A DNA stretch of 31,079 nucleotides from positions 1 to 31,079 of the forward strand of contig CADBPX010000086.1 of assembly GCA_902796625.1 (NCBI GenBank). The letters are read 5' to 3'. The DNA is from an uncultured Pseudomonadota bacterium (lineage in GTDB: Bacteria > Pseudomonadota > Alphaproteobacteria > RF32 > CAG-239). A model generated the notes under the pieces. That model was not told the DNA's origin. It searched no databases and saw nothing but the letters and a program-made list of their open reading frames with translations. The position numbers were made by a program, and so were the translations under genes. Positions 17,318 through 24,371 of the stretch are shown one piece after another (positions within the stretch are counted from its first letter, which is position 1; each line of letters opens with the position of its first letter).

Positions 17318-18169
17318 CTAATTTTTCTTCTTAAAAAACGAGTCTAACAAAATATTTCTTTTTTTCATTGCCGAAGCAAGAGGTGTTAATTCACCTTCAA
17401 CATAAAACTGTACGTTTTGATGTCGGCCGACGGAAATAACGGTATTTTCCCCGTTGGGAATTTCAAATTCAAAATCTTTTTTATATATTCCGCTTAAAAG
17501 AGTTTTATTACCTTGTTTGAGTTCCAACCAAGAAGGGCCGGTTAATTTGATTTTCAGATGATTTTCCGCGACTGTATCCGTAGTATCGTTTTCACTTTTT
17601 TCTTCCGGCACATCAGCAGTTGTATTATCTTTTTGTTCCAGCGGAATTTCATATTCGGCATCAGATGCGGTATTTTGTATTTCATCGCTTTCGCTGATGA
17701 TTTCCGGTTCCGGTACTACACCGGTTGTTTCCGTTTCTGTAGTGGTTAAATCTTCAACATTAACTTTATCATTTTTCAGAAAAGTCCATAAGAATATAAG
17801 AACCGCCAATCCGCATAGTCCGAGGATTACATGGCGGATTTTGGGACGAAATGCTTCTGTTGTTTCGTCAGTATATTCACCTAAATTGTTATCTTTATCG
17901 GTATTTATTGCCGCAGCACTTTTATAGGAGCTGACGATTCGTTCGGCATTTAAATTAAGATATTCGGCATAGCTGCGGATAAAACCTACATTGTAAGGCC
18001 GCGGCGGCAGATTATCTATTTCCATTTTTTCAATAGATTCCAGATAAAACCGACGAATACACAAGTCATCGGCGGCATCGCGCAGAGTTTTGCCCTTTTT
18101 TAAACGAGCATCACGCAGAATTTCTCCCACAGTTTGCGATACGTTCTCATCTTCGATAGCTTCTTTCAC
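17318..18169 (-). CDS. rodZ: RodZ-like helix-turn-helix membrane protein
   Basis: A 283-residue RodZ-type protein, expected to link MreB to the inner membrane and support cell shape. The GTG at 18169 is chosen as start because AAAGGAG lies 8 nt upstream; an upstream in-frame GTG at 18202 has no such site. Residues about 12-85 form the HTH_25/XRE-like domain with the PRPYNVGFIRSYAEYL block. A single membrane helix covers about 113-131. An acidic, Thr-rich periplasmic linker (about 133-205) follows, and then a DUF4115-type beta domain (about 208-270). It lies 38 nt downstream of ptsP and 7 nt upstream of hisS. Alternative: another XRE-membrane protein; the domain order favours RodZ. Confidence 0.85.
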   Translation of the reverse strand: MKEAIEDENVSQTVGEILRDARLKKGKTLRDAADDLCIRRFYLESIEKMEIDNLPPRPYNVGFIRSYAEYLNLNAERIVSSYKSAAAINTDKDNNLGEYTDETTEAFRPKIRHVILGLCGLAVLIFLWTFLKNDKVNVEDLTTTETETTGVVPEPEIISESDEIQNTASDAEYEIPLEQKDNTTADVPEEKSENDTTDTVAENHLKIKLTGPSWLELKQGNKTLLSGIYKKDFEFEIPNGENTVISVGRHQNVQFYVEGELTPLASAMKKRNILLDSFFKKKN

Positions 18170-18207
18170 TTTTTTTCTCCTTTTGCCGCGTTTATATAGC
18201 ACACTTT

Positions 18208-20424
18208 TTATTCGATTGCAATACCATGATCATACGCATATGCCGTTAACTGCGGACGCAGGCTGACTTTTGTCGACTTTAATAAGGTTCTTATGTAGTC
18301 TGAGACATCTTCATATCGCATACTCATAACCATTTTTTTGACATTGGCAAATGCCGCCCCCGATACGGATAAATTGCGATAGCCTAAGCCAATTAAACAC
18401 ATCGCTTCAATTGGATTGCTGGCCATTTCCCCGCAAACCGAGCACGGAACTTTATACTGTCCGGCTTTATCAACAATGGTTTTCATTATGCGCAAAAACG
18501 GTGCCGATAAAACATCATAGCGTCTGGTTAGTCTCGGGTTGCTGCGATCACAAGCATAAGTAAATTGGAACAAATCATTAGTTCCGATGGACACAAAGTC
18601 AACATGTTGCATAATATCATCAAGCTGAAATAATATTGAAGGTACCTCAATCATAATACCGACTTTAACATTTCTTGCTGTTGGATTCTGTCGTTGCTTC
18701 TCATGTTCATATTCCAACATTAAAGTTTCTTTGGCATCTAAAAATTCCTGCAAGGTTGAAACCATCGGGAACATAACATTTAACTCTTTTCCGGCTGCAG
18801 CTCGCAACATGGCTCGTATTTGTTGTCGTAAAATAGCTCGGCGATCTAAAGTAATACGAATAGAACGCCAACCGATTGCCGGATTATCTTCCTTAATTTC
18901 TCCCCAGTAAGGCAAAAATTTATCCGAACCGACATCTAAACTGCGGAAAATAATTTTTTTATCATCTAACAGGCTGTATAATTTCTGATATTGCCGGATT
19001 TGCGATTCAACGTCCGGTAACTTATCAGAAGTCATAAAGGTTATTTCCGTACGATACAACCCAATGCCGGCACAACGTGTCGGTTCGATATAATTATAGT
19101 CAAGATCCAATCCGTAATTCAGAAAAAGATTAATTTTTATATCATCGATAGTTTTGCTCGGTTTATCGGCAATATCTTTTAAATCGGCAAAAACTTTTTT
19201 TAAACCAACTGATTTTTTGCGATATTCACTGATTACACTTTCGGACGGATCAATATATACAGCCGCATCATTACCGTTAATGGCAATCAATTCGCCGGCT
19301 TTAACATCTTTCATTACCCCGTGAATTTTGGCAATTACCGGTATGTTTAAAGCGCGAGCCACAATTACCACATGCATGGTTGGGGTGCAATCTTCGATTA
19401 TCAGACCACGGATTCTTTCGTAATTATAGTCCATTAACTCGGCCGGTCCCATGGTTTGCGCAATTATTATAATGTCTTCGTCCGGAGCAATTTGGGTATC
19501 AATATCTCCACCGTTAATAAATGAACGCAATCTGTCGGAAATATCCCGCAGATCATATAATTTTTCGCGTAAATAAGGATCGTTAGTTGCCGAAAGTTTA
19601 TTCCAGATATCTTCATAAACGTGTTCAATTGCGGCTTCTGCCGTGTAGCCTTTTTCAATATCAGCGGTAATTTTTTTATACCATCCTTTATCCAGCGCAA
19701 ACATTTTGTAAGCTTCCATTATTTCCGCCGTATTACCCAAATAGTTACCGGATTCGGATATTTTGTTATCGATATATTCAACCATACGCCGTTGCCCTTC
19801 GGCTAGCTTGGATTTTTCCAACTCGGTGTTTTCGGCAAAGATATTTTGTAAATCACGATGGCGGTGGTGTATAACCGCTCTTCCGACGCCATAGCCCTTA
19901 TTCATACGGCTACCATGCAAAACATTGCGAACTACAAAACCTTTTTCTCGGATAATTTGATTTCGATAATCCGTAAATTCTTTGGCAGACAGCAAATCTT
20001 GCAAAACTAAAGCCAGTGTTTCGGCCAATTCTATCTGCTGTTCGGTAAAACCTTTAGTCCCGACTTGAATAATCGCAATAACTCCGGCCGTGCTGTTTAA
20101 TCGCAAAATCGGAACGCTGAGACGGGAGCAATATTCTTTCTCCATTATCTGAACTATCGGACGTTTTGCCGACGCACATTTTCCAATATCATCTTCATCA
20201 AAACGAATGTTATTTTTATAATTTTGCGCATGGTAGCCGCCCATATACTCCAAATAATTTTCATCAACGGTCGCGTATAATAATGTTTCACGCGAATTGG
20301 TTACCGTGGTGAATGCTTTAAGAATACGCTCAAGTTTATCCTCCATGTCACCGGTTTTTGCCAATTCGGTATTAATGATACGCTGAATGGCAAGAGCTTC
20401 GCTGACCACCGTAGATGCTTCCAT
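18208..20424 (-). CDS. ptsP: Phosphoenolpyruvate-protein phosphotransferase PtsP (EI-Ntr)
   Basis: First enzyme of the nitrogen PTS, taking phosphate from PEP and passing it to NPr. The ATG at 20424, preceded by AAGGGA, is preferred over an extension to 20544 that would run over the divergent gene's start. The 738-residue protein has an N-terminal GAF domain (about 5-150), the EI N-domain, the phospho-histidine swivel domain with His in PTMHVVIVARALNIP, and a PEP-binding TIM barrel with the GTNDLFQFTYACDR and VPCSVCGEMASNP blocks, including the active Cys. The Gly-rich lead-in to the active His is changed: CTPTMH replaces the usual GxPTSH. No NPr or EIIA gene is in the window. Confidence 0.94.
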   Translation of the reverse strand: MEASTVVSEALAIQRIINTELAKTGDMEDKLERILKAFTTVTNSRETLLYATVDENYLEYMGGYHAQNYKNNIRFDEDDIGKCASAKRPIVQIMEKEYCSRLSVPILRLNSTAGVIAIIQVGTKGFTEQQIELAETLALVLQDLLSAKEFTDYRNQIIREKGFVVRNVLHGSRMNKGYGVGRAVIHHRHRDLQNIFAENTELEKSKLAEGQRRMVEYIDNKISESGNYLGNTAEIMEAYKMFALDKGWYKKITADIEKGYTAEAAIEHVYEDIWNKLSATNDPYLREKLYDLRDISDRLRSFINGGDIDTQIAPDEDIIIIAQTMGPAELMDYNYERIRGLIIEDCTPTMHVVIVARALNIPVIAKIHGVMKDVKAGELIAINGNDAAVYIDPSESVISEYRKKSVGLKKVFADLKDIADKPSKTIDDIKINLFLNYGLDLDYNYIEPTRCAGIGLYRTEITFMTSDKLPDVESQIRQYQKLYSLLDDKKIIFRSLDVGSDKFLPYWGEIKEDNPAIGWRSIRITLDRRAILRQQIRAMLRAAAGKELNVMFPMVSTLQEFLDAKETLMLEYEHEKQRQNPTARNVKVGIMIEVPSILFQLDDIMQHVDFVSIGTNDLFQFTYACDRSNPRLTRRYDVLSAPFLRIMKTIVDKAGQYKVPCSVCGEMASNPIEAMCLIGLGYRNLSVSGAAFANVKKMVMSMRYEDVSDYIRTLLKSTKVSLRPQLTAYAYDHGIAIE

Positions 20425-20450
20425 TTTATCCCTTATCTTTACAAAATTTG

Positions 20451-20478
20451 TTGCAACTTTATGCATATGGTGTATATT
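20451..20478 (+). promoter_or_regulatory. Candidate promoter of the cupin gene
   Basis: TTGCAA (20451-20456) and TATATT (20473-20478) are separated by 16 bp, about 40 bp before the ATG at 20518. The -10 box is overlapped by a GGTGTA motif that is repeated 21 bp downstream. Confidence 0.55.
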
Positions 20479-20495
20479 ATTTTTTAATTGGTGTA
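20469..20495 (+). promoter_or_regulatory. Two direct GGTGTA repeats in the cupin promoter
   Basis: GGTGTA occurs at 20469-20474 and 20490-20495, exactly 21 bp apart (about two helical turns), across the -10 region and likely start point. The same hexamer is one arm of the palindrome at 25151-25165. This suggests binding sites for a regulator, but none is identified. Confidence 0.3.
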
Positions 20496-20517
20496 AACTA
20501 AAAAAAAGGATATCACT

Positions 20518-20880
20518 ATGATAAACAAATATATGCGCGGGCAAAATGACAGCAGGCCGTGGGGAACTTGGGAAGTTGTCGATTGTGGTAAAGGTTTTTG
20601 TGTAAAACGTATCCGAGTTGTGCCCGGCGGAATTTTGTCATTGCAGTCCCATCAATATCGGGCTGAAAACTGGGTTATTGTTACCGGAACCGCTACGGTT
20701 ACGCTCGGTGAACAAACTTTGGTTAAAAAGGCAGGCGAAAGTGTTTACATTCCTGTCCACACCAAGCATCGCATTCAAAACAATACTATCAGTCCGTTGG
20801 AGTTTATTGAAGTTCAGACCGGTGAAAATCTTGATGAAAGTGATATTACGCGCTACGAAGATAAATACGGACGTTCTTAA
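20518..20880 (+). CDS. Stand-alone phosphomannose isomerase type II C-terminal cupin
   Basis: A 120-residue single-domain cupin matching the C-terminal half of bifunctional mannose-1-phosphate guanylyltransferase/mannose-6-phosphate isomerase. The PWG-WE-VD opening, PGGILSLQSHQYRAENW core, VIVTGTATVTLG strand and YIPVHTKHRI second motif are all present. No guanylyltransferase domain is fused or adjacent. In the metal-binding motif the usual second histidine of HxH is Y47, and the residue after E50 is Asn rather than His, so the metal site may be altered. AAGGA lies 7 nt before the ATG. The substrate is uncertain; mannose-6-phosphate isomerase activity is only a family-based guess. Confidence 0.85.
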   Translation: MINKYMRGQNDSRPWGTWEVVDCGKGFCVKRIRVVPGGILSLQSHQYRAENWVIVTGTATVTLGEQTLVKKAGESVYIPVHTKHRIQNNTISPLEFIEVQTGENLDESDITRYEDKYGRS

Positions 20881-20903
20881 AAATACTTGTGCATAACTTG
20901 TTG

Positions 20904-20909
20904 TATAAA
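20904..20909 (+). promoter_or_regulatory. Candidate -10 box for apaG
   Basis: TATAAA at 20904-20909 would place the transcript start near 20916, at the first base of the hairpin that follows. There is no convincing -35, so this is tentative; read-through from the cupin gene is equally possible. Confidence 0.3.
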
Positions 20910-20914
20910 TCTAA

Positions 20915-20969
20915 AATCCTCTTGAATTTTTGCAAAGGTTAATGAATCCTTAACAAAAATAAGAGGATT
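20915..20969 (+). promoter_or_regulatory. Long hairpin that sequesters the apaG ribosome binding site
   Basis: Three stacked stems are visible. AATCCTCTT (20915-20923) pairs with AAGAGGATT (20961-20969), 9 bp. ATTTTTG (20926-20932) pairs with CAAAAAT (20954-20960), 7 bp. AAGG (20935-20938) pairs with CCTT (20948-20951). The apical loop is 9 nt. The 3' arm contains the AAGAGGA Shine-Dalgarno for the ATG at 20976. No U-run follows, so this is not a normal terminator. A three-codon ATG-AAT-CCT-TAA frame begins in the loop at 20942. It is best read as a translational control element. Confidence 0.7.
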
Positions 20970-20975
20970 ATCTTA

Positions 20976-21389
20976 ATGATTGAAAATAAAGATTTTGAAA
21001 CATTGACGGCGCAAGATGAACAGGTTGCGGTTTCGATATATCCGGAACTTTTGGATTCCGATACACAGCAAAATGAATTATGGGCATATTGCCTGCGCAT
21101 TGAAAATAAGTCTGATGAACCGATTCGTCTGCTGAGTAAAGAGTTTTGCGTGACCGATAATTGGGGAAACAATCATTATGAATGTACGCAAGGCTTTCAC
21201 GGCCAGTTGCCGGATTTAGAGCCAAACGAGTGTTTTGAGTTTGAAGATACAACAACCATTAACGGTGCGGCAGCGGTTCTTTACGGAACCTGTCAGGCCG
21301 TCAACTCGCAAGGCAAAATCATGACTATCAAATTACCGGTTGTGATGTTCGATTCGCAAAAGAAATTTCAAAAAATTTCCGCTCACTAA
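20976..21389 (+). CDS. apaG: ApaG domain protein
   Basis: A 137-residue protein of the ApaG (DUF525) family, a small Ig-like beta-sandwich. The order of family features is kept: an AVSIYPELL opening strand, the WAYCLRIEN strand, RLLSKEFCVTDNWGN, a QGFHGQLPDLEPNECFEF stretch, and a final IKLPVVMF strand. Typical members read IEN.....LLSRHWIITDANG at the same place, so this copy is somewhat diverged. AAGAGGA lies 8 nt before the ATG, within a strong hairpin. The gene ends 4 bp inside the convergent lipoprotein gene. The family is linked to Co2+ resistance and Mg2+ efflux in enterobacteria, but its molecular role is not settled. Confidence 0.8.
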   Translation: MIENKDFETLTAQDEQVAVSIYPELLDSDTQQNELWAYCLRIENKSDEPIRLLSKEFCVTDNWGNNHYECTQGFHGQLPDLEPNECFEFEDTTTINGAAAVLYGTCQAVNSQGKIMTIKLPVVMFDSQKKFQKISAH

Positions 21390-21994
21390 TATGTGGTAAC
21401 GGTATTATTGTCCTTTATGTACATATTTAAAGATTTTTGCGCGTTTATTTCCATATGCTGATCAAATGCGCGGAAGAGGTTTATTACCATTTCGTTCCAA
21501 TGCTTTTCTTTATCTTCAATACTGGTGTCAATCGGCATGGTCAGCTCACGAAAGGCCTCAACGGAAGTTTGAGCCGAAGCATTGTGGTCAATAACGCGTA
21601 AAACCACATTTAAATTGGCGCGATATTTCAAACGATCTTTTTGCAATATTTGGTTTGAACGTTCTTCGTGCTCAACCACACTGGCATCTTTAATAACAAA
21701 TTCAGCAGTGCGTGATGAGGACGGTTCTGCGGCCTGCAAGCGCTCATTTGCCCAAGTTTTTGCCGTTTTTTCAATTGAAGTCGGCAATAAGTGCTCAACA
21801 TTCGGCCGCGTAAATGTCGGTGTAAACTCGGATCGGACATTAATTGTTTTAACCGTTAAGGGAATTGGCGCTTTGTTATCAAAATGTAAATCGCTGTATC
21901 TTTCCGGTGCCGCCGAATCATTGTTCATGGTCGCACAAGCATTCAGCAATAAGGCTGCTGCCGTTAAACATATTCCCTTAATCAGACTATTCAT
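21386..21994 (-). CDS. Lipoprotein of unknown function
   Basis: A 202-residue predicted lipoprotein. The ATG at 21994 is chosen because CAGGA lies upstream and it places a proper signal sequence at the N-terminus; an in-frame extension to 22024 has no support. The lipobox LLNAC sits near residues 16-20, so the mature protein would begin at that Cys and be tethered to a membrane. The rest is hydrophilic, with a likely helical C-terminus. I do not recognise the family. It is a single gene with a candidate promoter at 22015-22042, convergent with apaG. Confidence 0.85.
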   Translation of the reverse strand: MNSLIKGICLTAAALLLNACATMNNDSAAPERYSDLHFDNKAPIPLTVKTINVRSEFTPTFTRPNVEHLLPTSIEKTAKTWANERLQAAEPSSSRTAEFVIKDASVVEHEERSNQILQKDRLKYRANLNVVLRVIDHNASAQTSVEAFRELTMPIDTSIEDKEKHWNEMVINLFRAFDQHMEINAQKSLNMYIKDNNTVTTY

Positions 21995-22014
21995 TTTTTT
22001 ATTCCTGTATACGT

Positions 22015-22042
22015 ATGATAGCAAATCAATGCTAATCTACAA
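22015..22042 (-). promoter_or_regulatory. Candidate promoter of the lipoprotein gene
   Basis: On the minus strand TTGTAG (22042-22037) and TATCAT (22020-22015) are separated by 16 bp, about 20 nt before the start codon. Confidence 0.45.
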
Positions 22043-22069
22043 GAAAAAATATTAAGATATGCTTAAAAT

Positions 22070-22969
22070 TTAATGTTTTATCAATTCACTTTTGCTGAAA
22101 GAATACGATTGGCCGCAAAAATTGCAGGTCGCGGTTATTTTGCCGTCTTCAATCATATTATCAATATCTTTTTCTGCCATAGAGCTTAAAGTGTTTTGTA
22201 TTTTTTCGCGGCTGCAGCGGCAGGCAAAATGATACTCGTTTTCTTTAACAACGCGAACTTGATGTTCGTGGAACAGGCGGAATAAAATATCTTCCATACT
22301 CAGTTTGGCATCAAATATTTCTTCCTGACGCAGACTATCGAGTAAAATTTTATCTTCTTCCCAGTTTTGTTGCAATTGCTGTTGTTGTTCGTCATCAATA
22401 TGCCCAGCGGTCGGCATTTTTTGAATTAAAATTCCGGCTGATTTCCAGACATCACCGACTTTTTGCAAATATAGCCGTAAATGGGTATCTATTTGTTCGG
22501 AGTTTTTAAAATAGCGCAAAGCGCATTCTTCAAGATTTTTGCCGTGCAAATCAACAATACCCTGATAAAGATCGGTTTGTCGTCCTTGGTCAATGGTAAA
22601 AACCAGAGTTCCTTTACCGAGCCAATGCGGTGTTGATTCGATTTCGCCCTCGGTTTTACGCAGTTGCTGAGCAGCATTTAAACGTTGTTCATCATATTTT
22701 ACCGCCGCACGAACTTTGCCGTCGGAAGTAACATCGGCGACCAAAACGGAAATCGGGCCGTCACCTTGCATTTGCAGGGTGAAGATGCCATCAAATTTCA
22801 TCAGGCTGGCCAGAATAATTCCCAAAGCGGTGGTTTCACTTAAGGCCGCCGCAACGTTATCAGGGTAGTGTCGGTGGGAAAATATTTCCGTGACAACATT
22901 ATCCAGACGTAAAATACGGCCGCGGAAAGCATTGTTATCCAAATTAAAAGAAAGACATTTATCGTTCAT
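22070..22969 (-). CDS. hslO: Redox-regulated chaperone Hsp33
   Basis: Hsp33 holds unfolding proteins during oxidative stress and is switched on when its zinc-bound cysteines oxidise. The 299-residue protein has the N-terminal core fold and the C-terminal switch with all four cysteines: C250 and C252 (CRC) and C282 and C285 (CNFC), the CxC-X29-CxxC spacing expected for zinc binding. AAGAGG precedes the ATG at 22969. The gene is divergent from recX with 64 bp between start codons. Confidence 0.96.
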   Translation of the reverse strand: MNDKCLSFNLDNNAFRGRILRLDNVVTEIFSHRHYPDNVAAALSETTALGIILASLMKFDGIFTLQMQGDGPISVLVADVTSDGKVRAAVKYDEQRLNAAQQLRKTEGEIESTPHWLGKGTLVFTIDQGRQTDLYQGIVDLHGKNLEECALRYFKNSEQIDTHLRLYLQKVGDVWKSAGILIQKMPTAGHIDDEQQQQLQQNWEEDKILLDSLRQEEIFDAKLSMEDILFRLFHEHQVRVVKENEYHFACRCSREKIQNTLSSMAEKDIDNMIEDGKITATCNFCGQSYSFSKSELIKH

Positions 22970-22999
22970 AATTTAAAAACCTCTTTTTGCTAAACATAG

Positions 23000-23013
23000 A
23001 ACTAAACTTAGTT
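23000..23013. promoter_or_regulatory. Palindrome between hslO and recX
   Basis: AACTAA (23000-23005) and TTAGTT (23008-23013) form a perfect inverted repeat with a 2-bp centre in the short divergent control region. It could be an operator. It does not match the usual alphaproteobacterial LexA half-site spacing, so no regulator is named. Confidence 0.3.
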
Positions 23014-23033
23014 TATTGGAGGAGAAATTTCAA

Positions 23034-23600
23034 GTGATTCCGCTAAATAATCCGGTAAAAGATAATGAACGTAAATTTCAGAAGCGCCCGCAGAAAAAAA
23101 TAACTCCGCAGCGTTTGAAAAATATTGCTTTATATTATTTGAAGCGTTTTGAGTCATCAACAGAAAAACTGCGCAATGTTTTGCAAAAAAGAGTAACAAG
23201 CTATAAGCGCGAAAATCCGGACTTTGATGTTGAAACAGCCGGTCAGTGGATTGAAGAAATTTTGCAAGAGTTGCACCGTTTGCATTATCTGGACGATGCT
23301 CGTTACGCGGAAATTAAAATCAGAAACTACCTCAGTGCCGGTAAACCTGAGCGCTATATTCAAAATAAATTGCGCGAAAAGGGAATTTCCGAACAGCAAA
23401 TTAATGAAATTTTAGCTACGCAGGAATATAATCCGCATGAAATGGCGCTACGGCTGGCACAACGTAAAAAAATCGGTCCGTTTCGTCCGACGGAACAGCG
23501 GCGCGATTTTCGGCAAAAAGATATGGGAACGTTAATTCGTGCCGGATTTGATTATGATGTTGTTTGCGAGGTTTTGAATATGCAATTGGAGGAGCAATAA
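23034..23600 (+). CDS. recX: RecX family regulatory protein
   Basis: RecX binds RecA filaments and damps recombination activity. The GTG at 23034 is chosen because GGAGGAG lies at 23018-23024; the upstream in-frame TTG at 23016 overlaps that site. The 188-residue product is helical and shows RecX repeats, with the LHYLDDARYAE block and a GKPERYIQNKLREKGIS block. recX is often next to recA or alaS; here it is alone and divergent from hslO. Confidence 0.88.
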   Translation: MIPLNNPVKDNERKFQKRPQKKITPQRLKNIALYYLKRFESSTEKLRNVLQKRVTSYKRENPDFDVETAGQWIEEILQELHRLHYLDDARYAEIKIRNYLSAGKPERYIQNKLREKGISEQQINEILATQEYNPHEMALRLAQRKKIGPFRPTEQRRDFRQKDMGTLIRAGFDYDVVCEVLNMQLEEQ

Positions 23601-23601
23601 A

Positions 23602-23633
23602 AAAAGGCAACTGCAGTTGTGCAGTGTGCCCTT
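23602..23633 (+). terminator. Probable terminator of recX
   Basis: An imperfect hairpin just after the recX stop: GGCA-ACTGCA on the left and TGCAGT-G-TGCC on the right around GTTG, flanked by A-run and CTTTG. The U-tract is weak. Confidence 0.45.
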
Positions 23634-23640
23634 TGATTTC

Positions 23641-23787
23641 TTACCAATGTTGCATGGACGGATCATTAATTAATTCGTCAATATCCGGAAGTTTAATTAA
23701 GTCGCTGGATTTTTTGGCGAGGTAACTGCCAAGAATAGCCGACAAAACTCCGAACACAAAAAACAGAAAATTTTTACGCTTTTCCAT
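23641..23787 (-). CDS. Possible 48-residue single-helix membrane protein
   Basis: A short frame beginning at the ATG at 23787. It has a basic start (MEKRK), one hydrophobic helix (about residues 6-24) and an acidic C-terminal tail of about 24 residues. No ribosome binding site is visible, and the upstream frame extension to 23904 is low-complexity and unlikely to be real. It ends a few bases from the recX hairpin. It could be a genuine small membrane protein or chance; sequence alone cannot decide. Confidence 0.35.
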   Translation of the reverse strand: MEKRKNFLFFVFGVLSAILGSYLAKKSSDLIKLPDIDELINDPSMQHW

Positions 23788-23900
23788 AATTAAAAATTTA
23801 AGTAAGACAATATAAACAGGATTGAATCCAAATTCGTTTAAACACAAAAATTTCTTAAATATAAAATGATAAAAGAATAATAACAAAAAATAGACAAAAG

Positions 23901-24155
23901 TCAATAGGCTAATTTAAAATTATGAAAAAAAAGAGAAAATAGCTTCTTTATTTTAAACGTTATTTCGATATTGTCGGTAATGTTAGAACTGCCGAAGCCG
24001 TAGTTATTTTTCGGTGAACTGCCCCAAAAGTTGCGGCCGTATTGCGGATAGTTATCTGTTATACCGCGCTTGTTATAATTTCGTATTTTTTTACAGCTTT
24101 TTATTGATTTTTTGGGAAAACGGCGTATATAATATCCCCCATTGGGATAGCCCAA
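23901..24155 (-). pseudogene. Possible gene fragment, function unknown
   Basis: An 84-codon minus-strand frame with codon patterns that look translated in its middle part. The peptide is rich in Asn, Gly, Tyr and Phe and has beta-strand-like ends, as in surface proteins. It opens directly after an in-frame stop at 24159-24161 with only a TTG, and no ribosome binding site is present. Its upstream edge coincides with the promoter and hairpin region at 24.13-24.16 kb, as if a larger gene had been cut there. This is inference; it may be a chance frame. Confidence 0.2.
24104..24133 (+). promoter_or_regulatory. Strong candidate promoter upstream of the SLOG-like gene
   Basis: TTGATT (24104-24109) and a perfect TATAAT (24128-24133) are separated by 18 bp. 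Transcription would start near 24140, immediately before the TTGGG/CCCAA hairpin, and over 200 nt before the next coding start. Confidence 0.55.
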
Positions 24156-24328
24156 ATCTCAATAAAGGGTATGACAACCCTAATCGGCATGGGCAAGGGA
24201 GATTTTTATTGTTTTTAATAAAAATCGCTTTGTCGTATGGGCTCACCAAATTGGTGGGTGCCAGCGAAATAAGTCTGAACGAATAAGCCGGACTACTTAT
24301 CATGCCGATTGTAGTTGTCAACACCCAT
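24140..24328 (+). ncRNA. Candidate structured RNA or long leader
   Basis: Starting just after a strong promoter, the strand folds densely. TTGGG/CCCAA (24142-24155, loop ATAG) comes first. A long closing helix pairs GACAAC and AATCGGCATG (within 24167-24192) with CATGCCGATT and GTTGTC (within 24301-24322). Inside it are GATTTTTATT/AATAAAAATC (24201-24210 with 24217-24226), CACCAA/TTGGTG (24244-24249 with 24251-24256) and ATAAGT/ACTTAT. This branching layout resembles a riboswitch-like leader or small RNA, and the inverted arms also resemble mobile-element ends. No known RNA family was recognised. Confidence 0.35.
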
Positions 24329-24371
24329 CGCCTTAGTAAGGTAATTTGGTTGGGCTGATTGGGATTTCGTT

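Noticed and set aside
18208..20544. PtsP starting at 20544
   Set aside because: That start lies inside the divergent cupin gene and its leader; the ATG at 20424 has AAGGGA and begins the GAF domain.
20915..20969. Terminator for the cupin gene
   Set aside because: The hairpin is not followed by a U-run and its 3' arm is the apaG ribosome binding site.
23000..23013. LexA box before recX
   Set aside because: The half-site spacing does not match the alphaproteobacterial GTTC-N7-GTTC type or a clean GAAC-N4-GTTC.
24014..24324. Plus- and minus-strand frames of 77-90 codons overlapping the inverted repeats
   Set aside because: They overlap one another and the self-complementary region, lack ribosome binding sites, and their peptides look unstructured.
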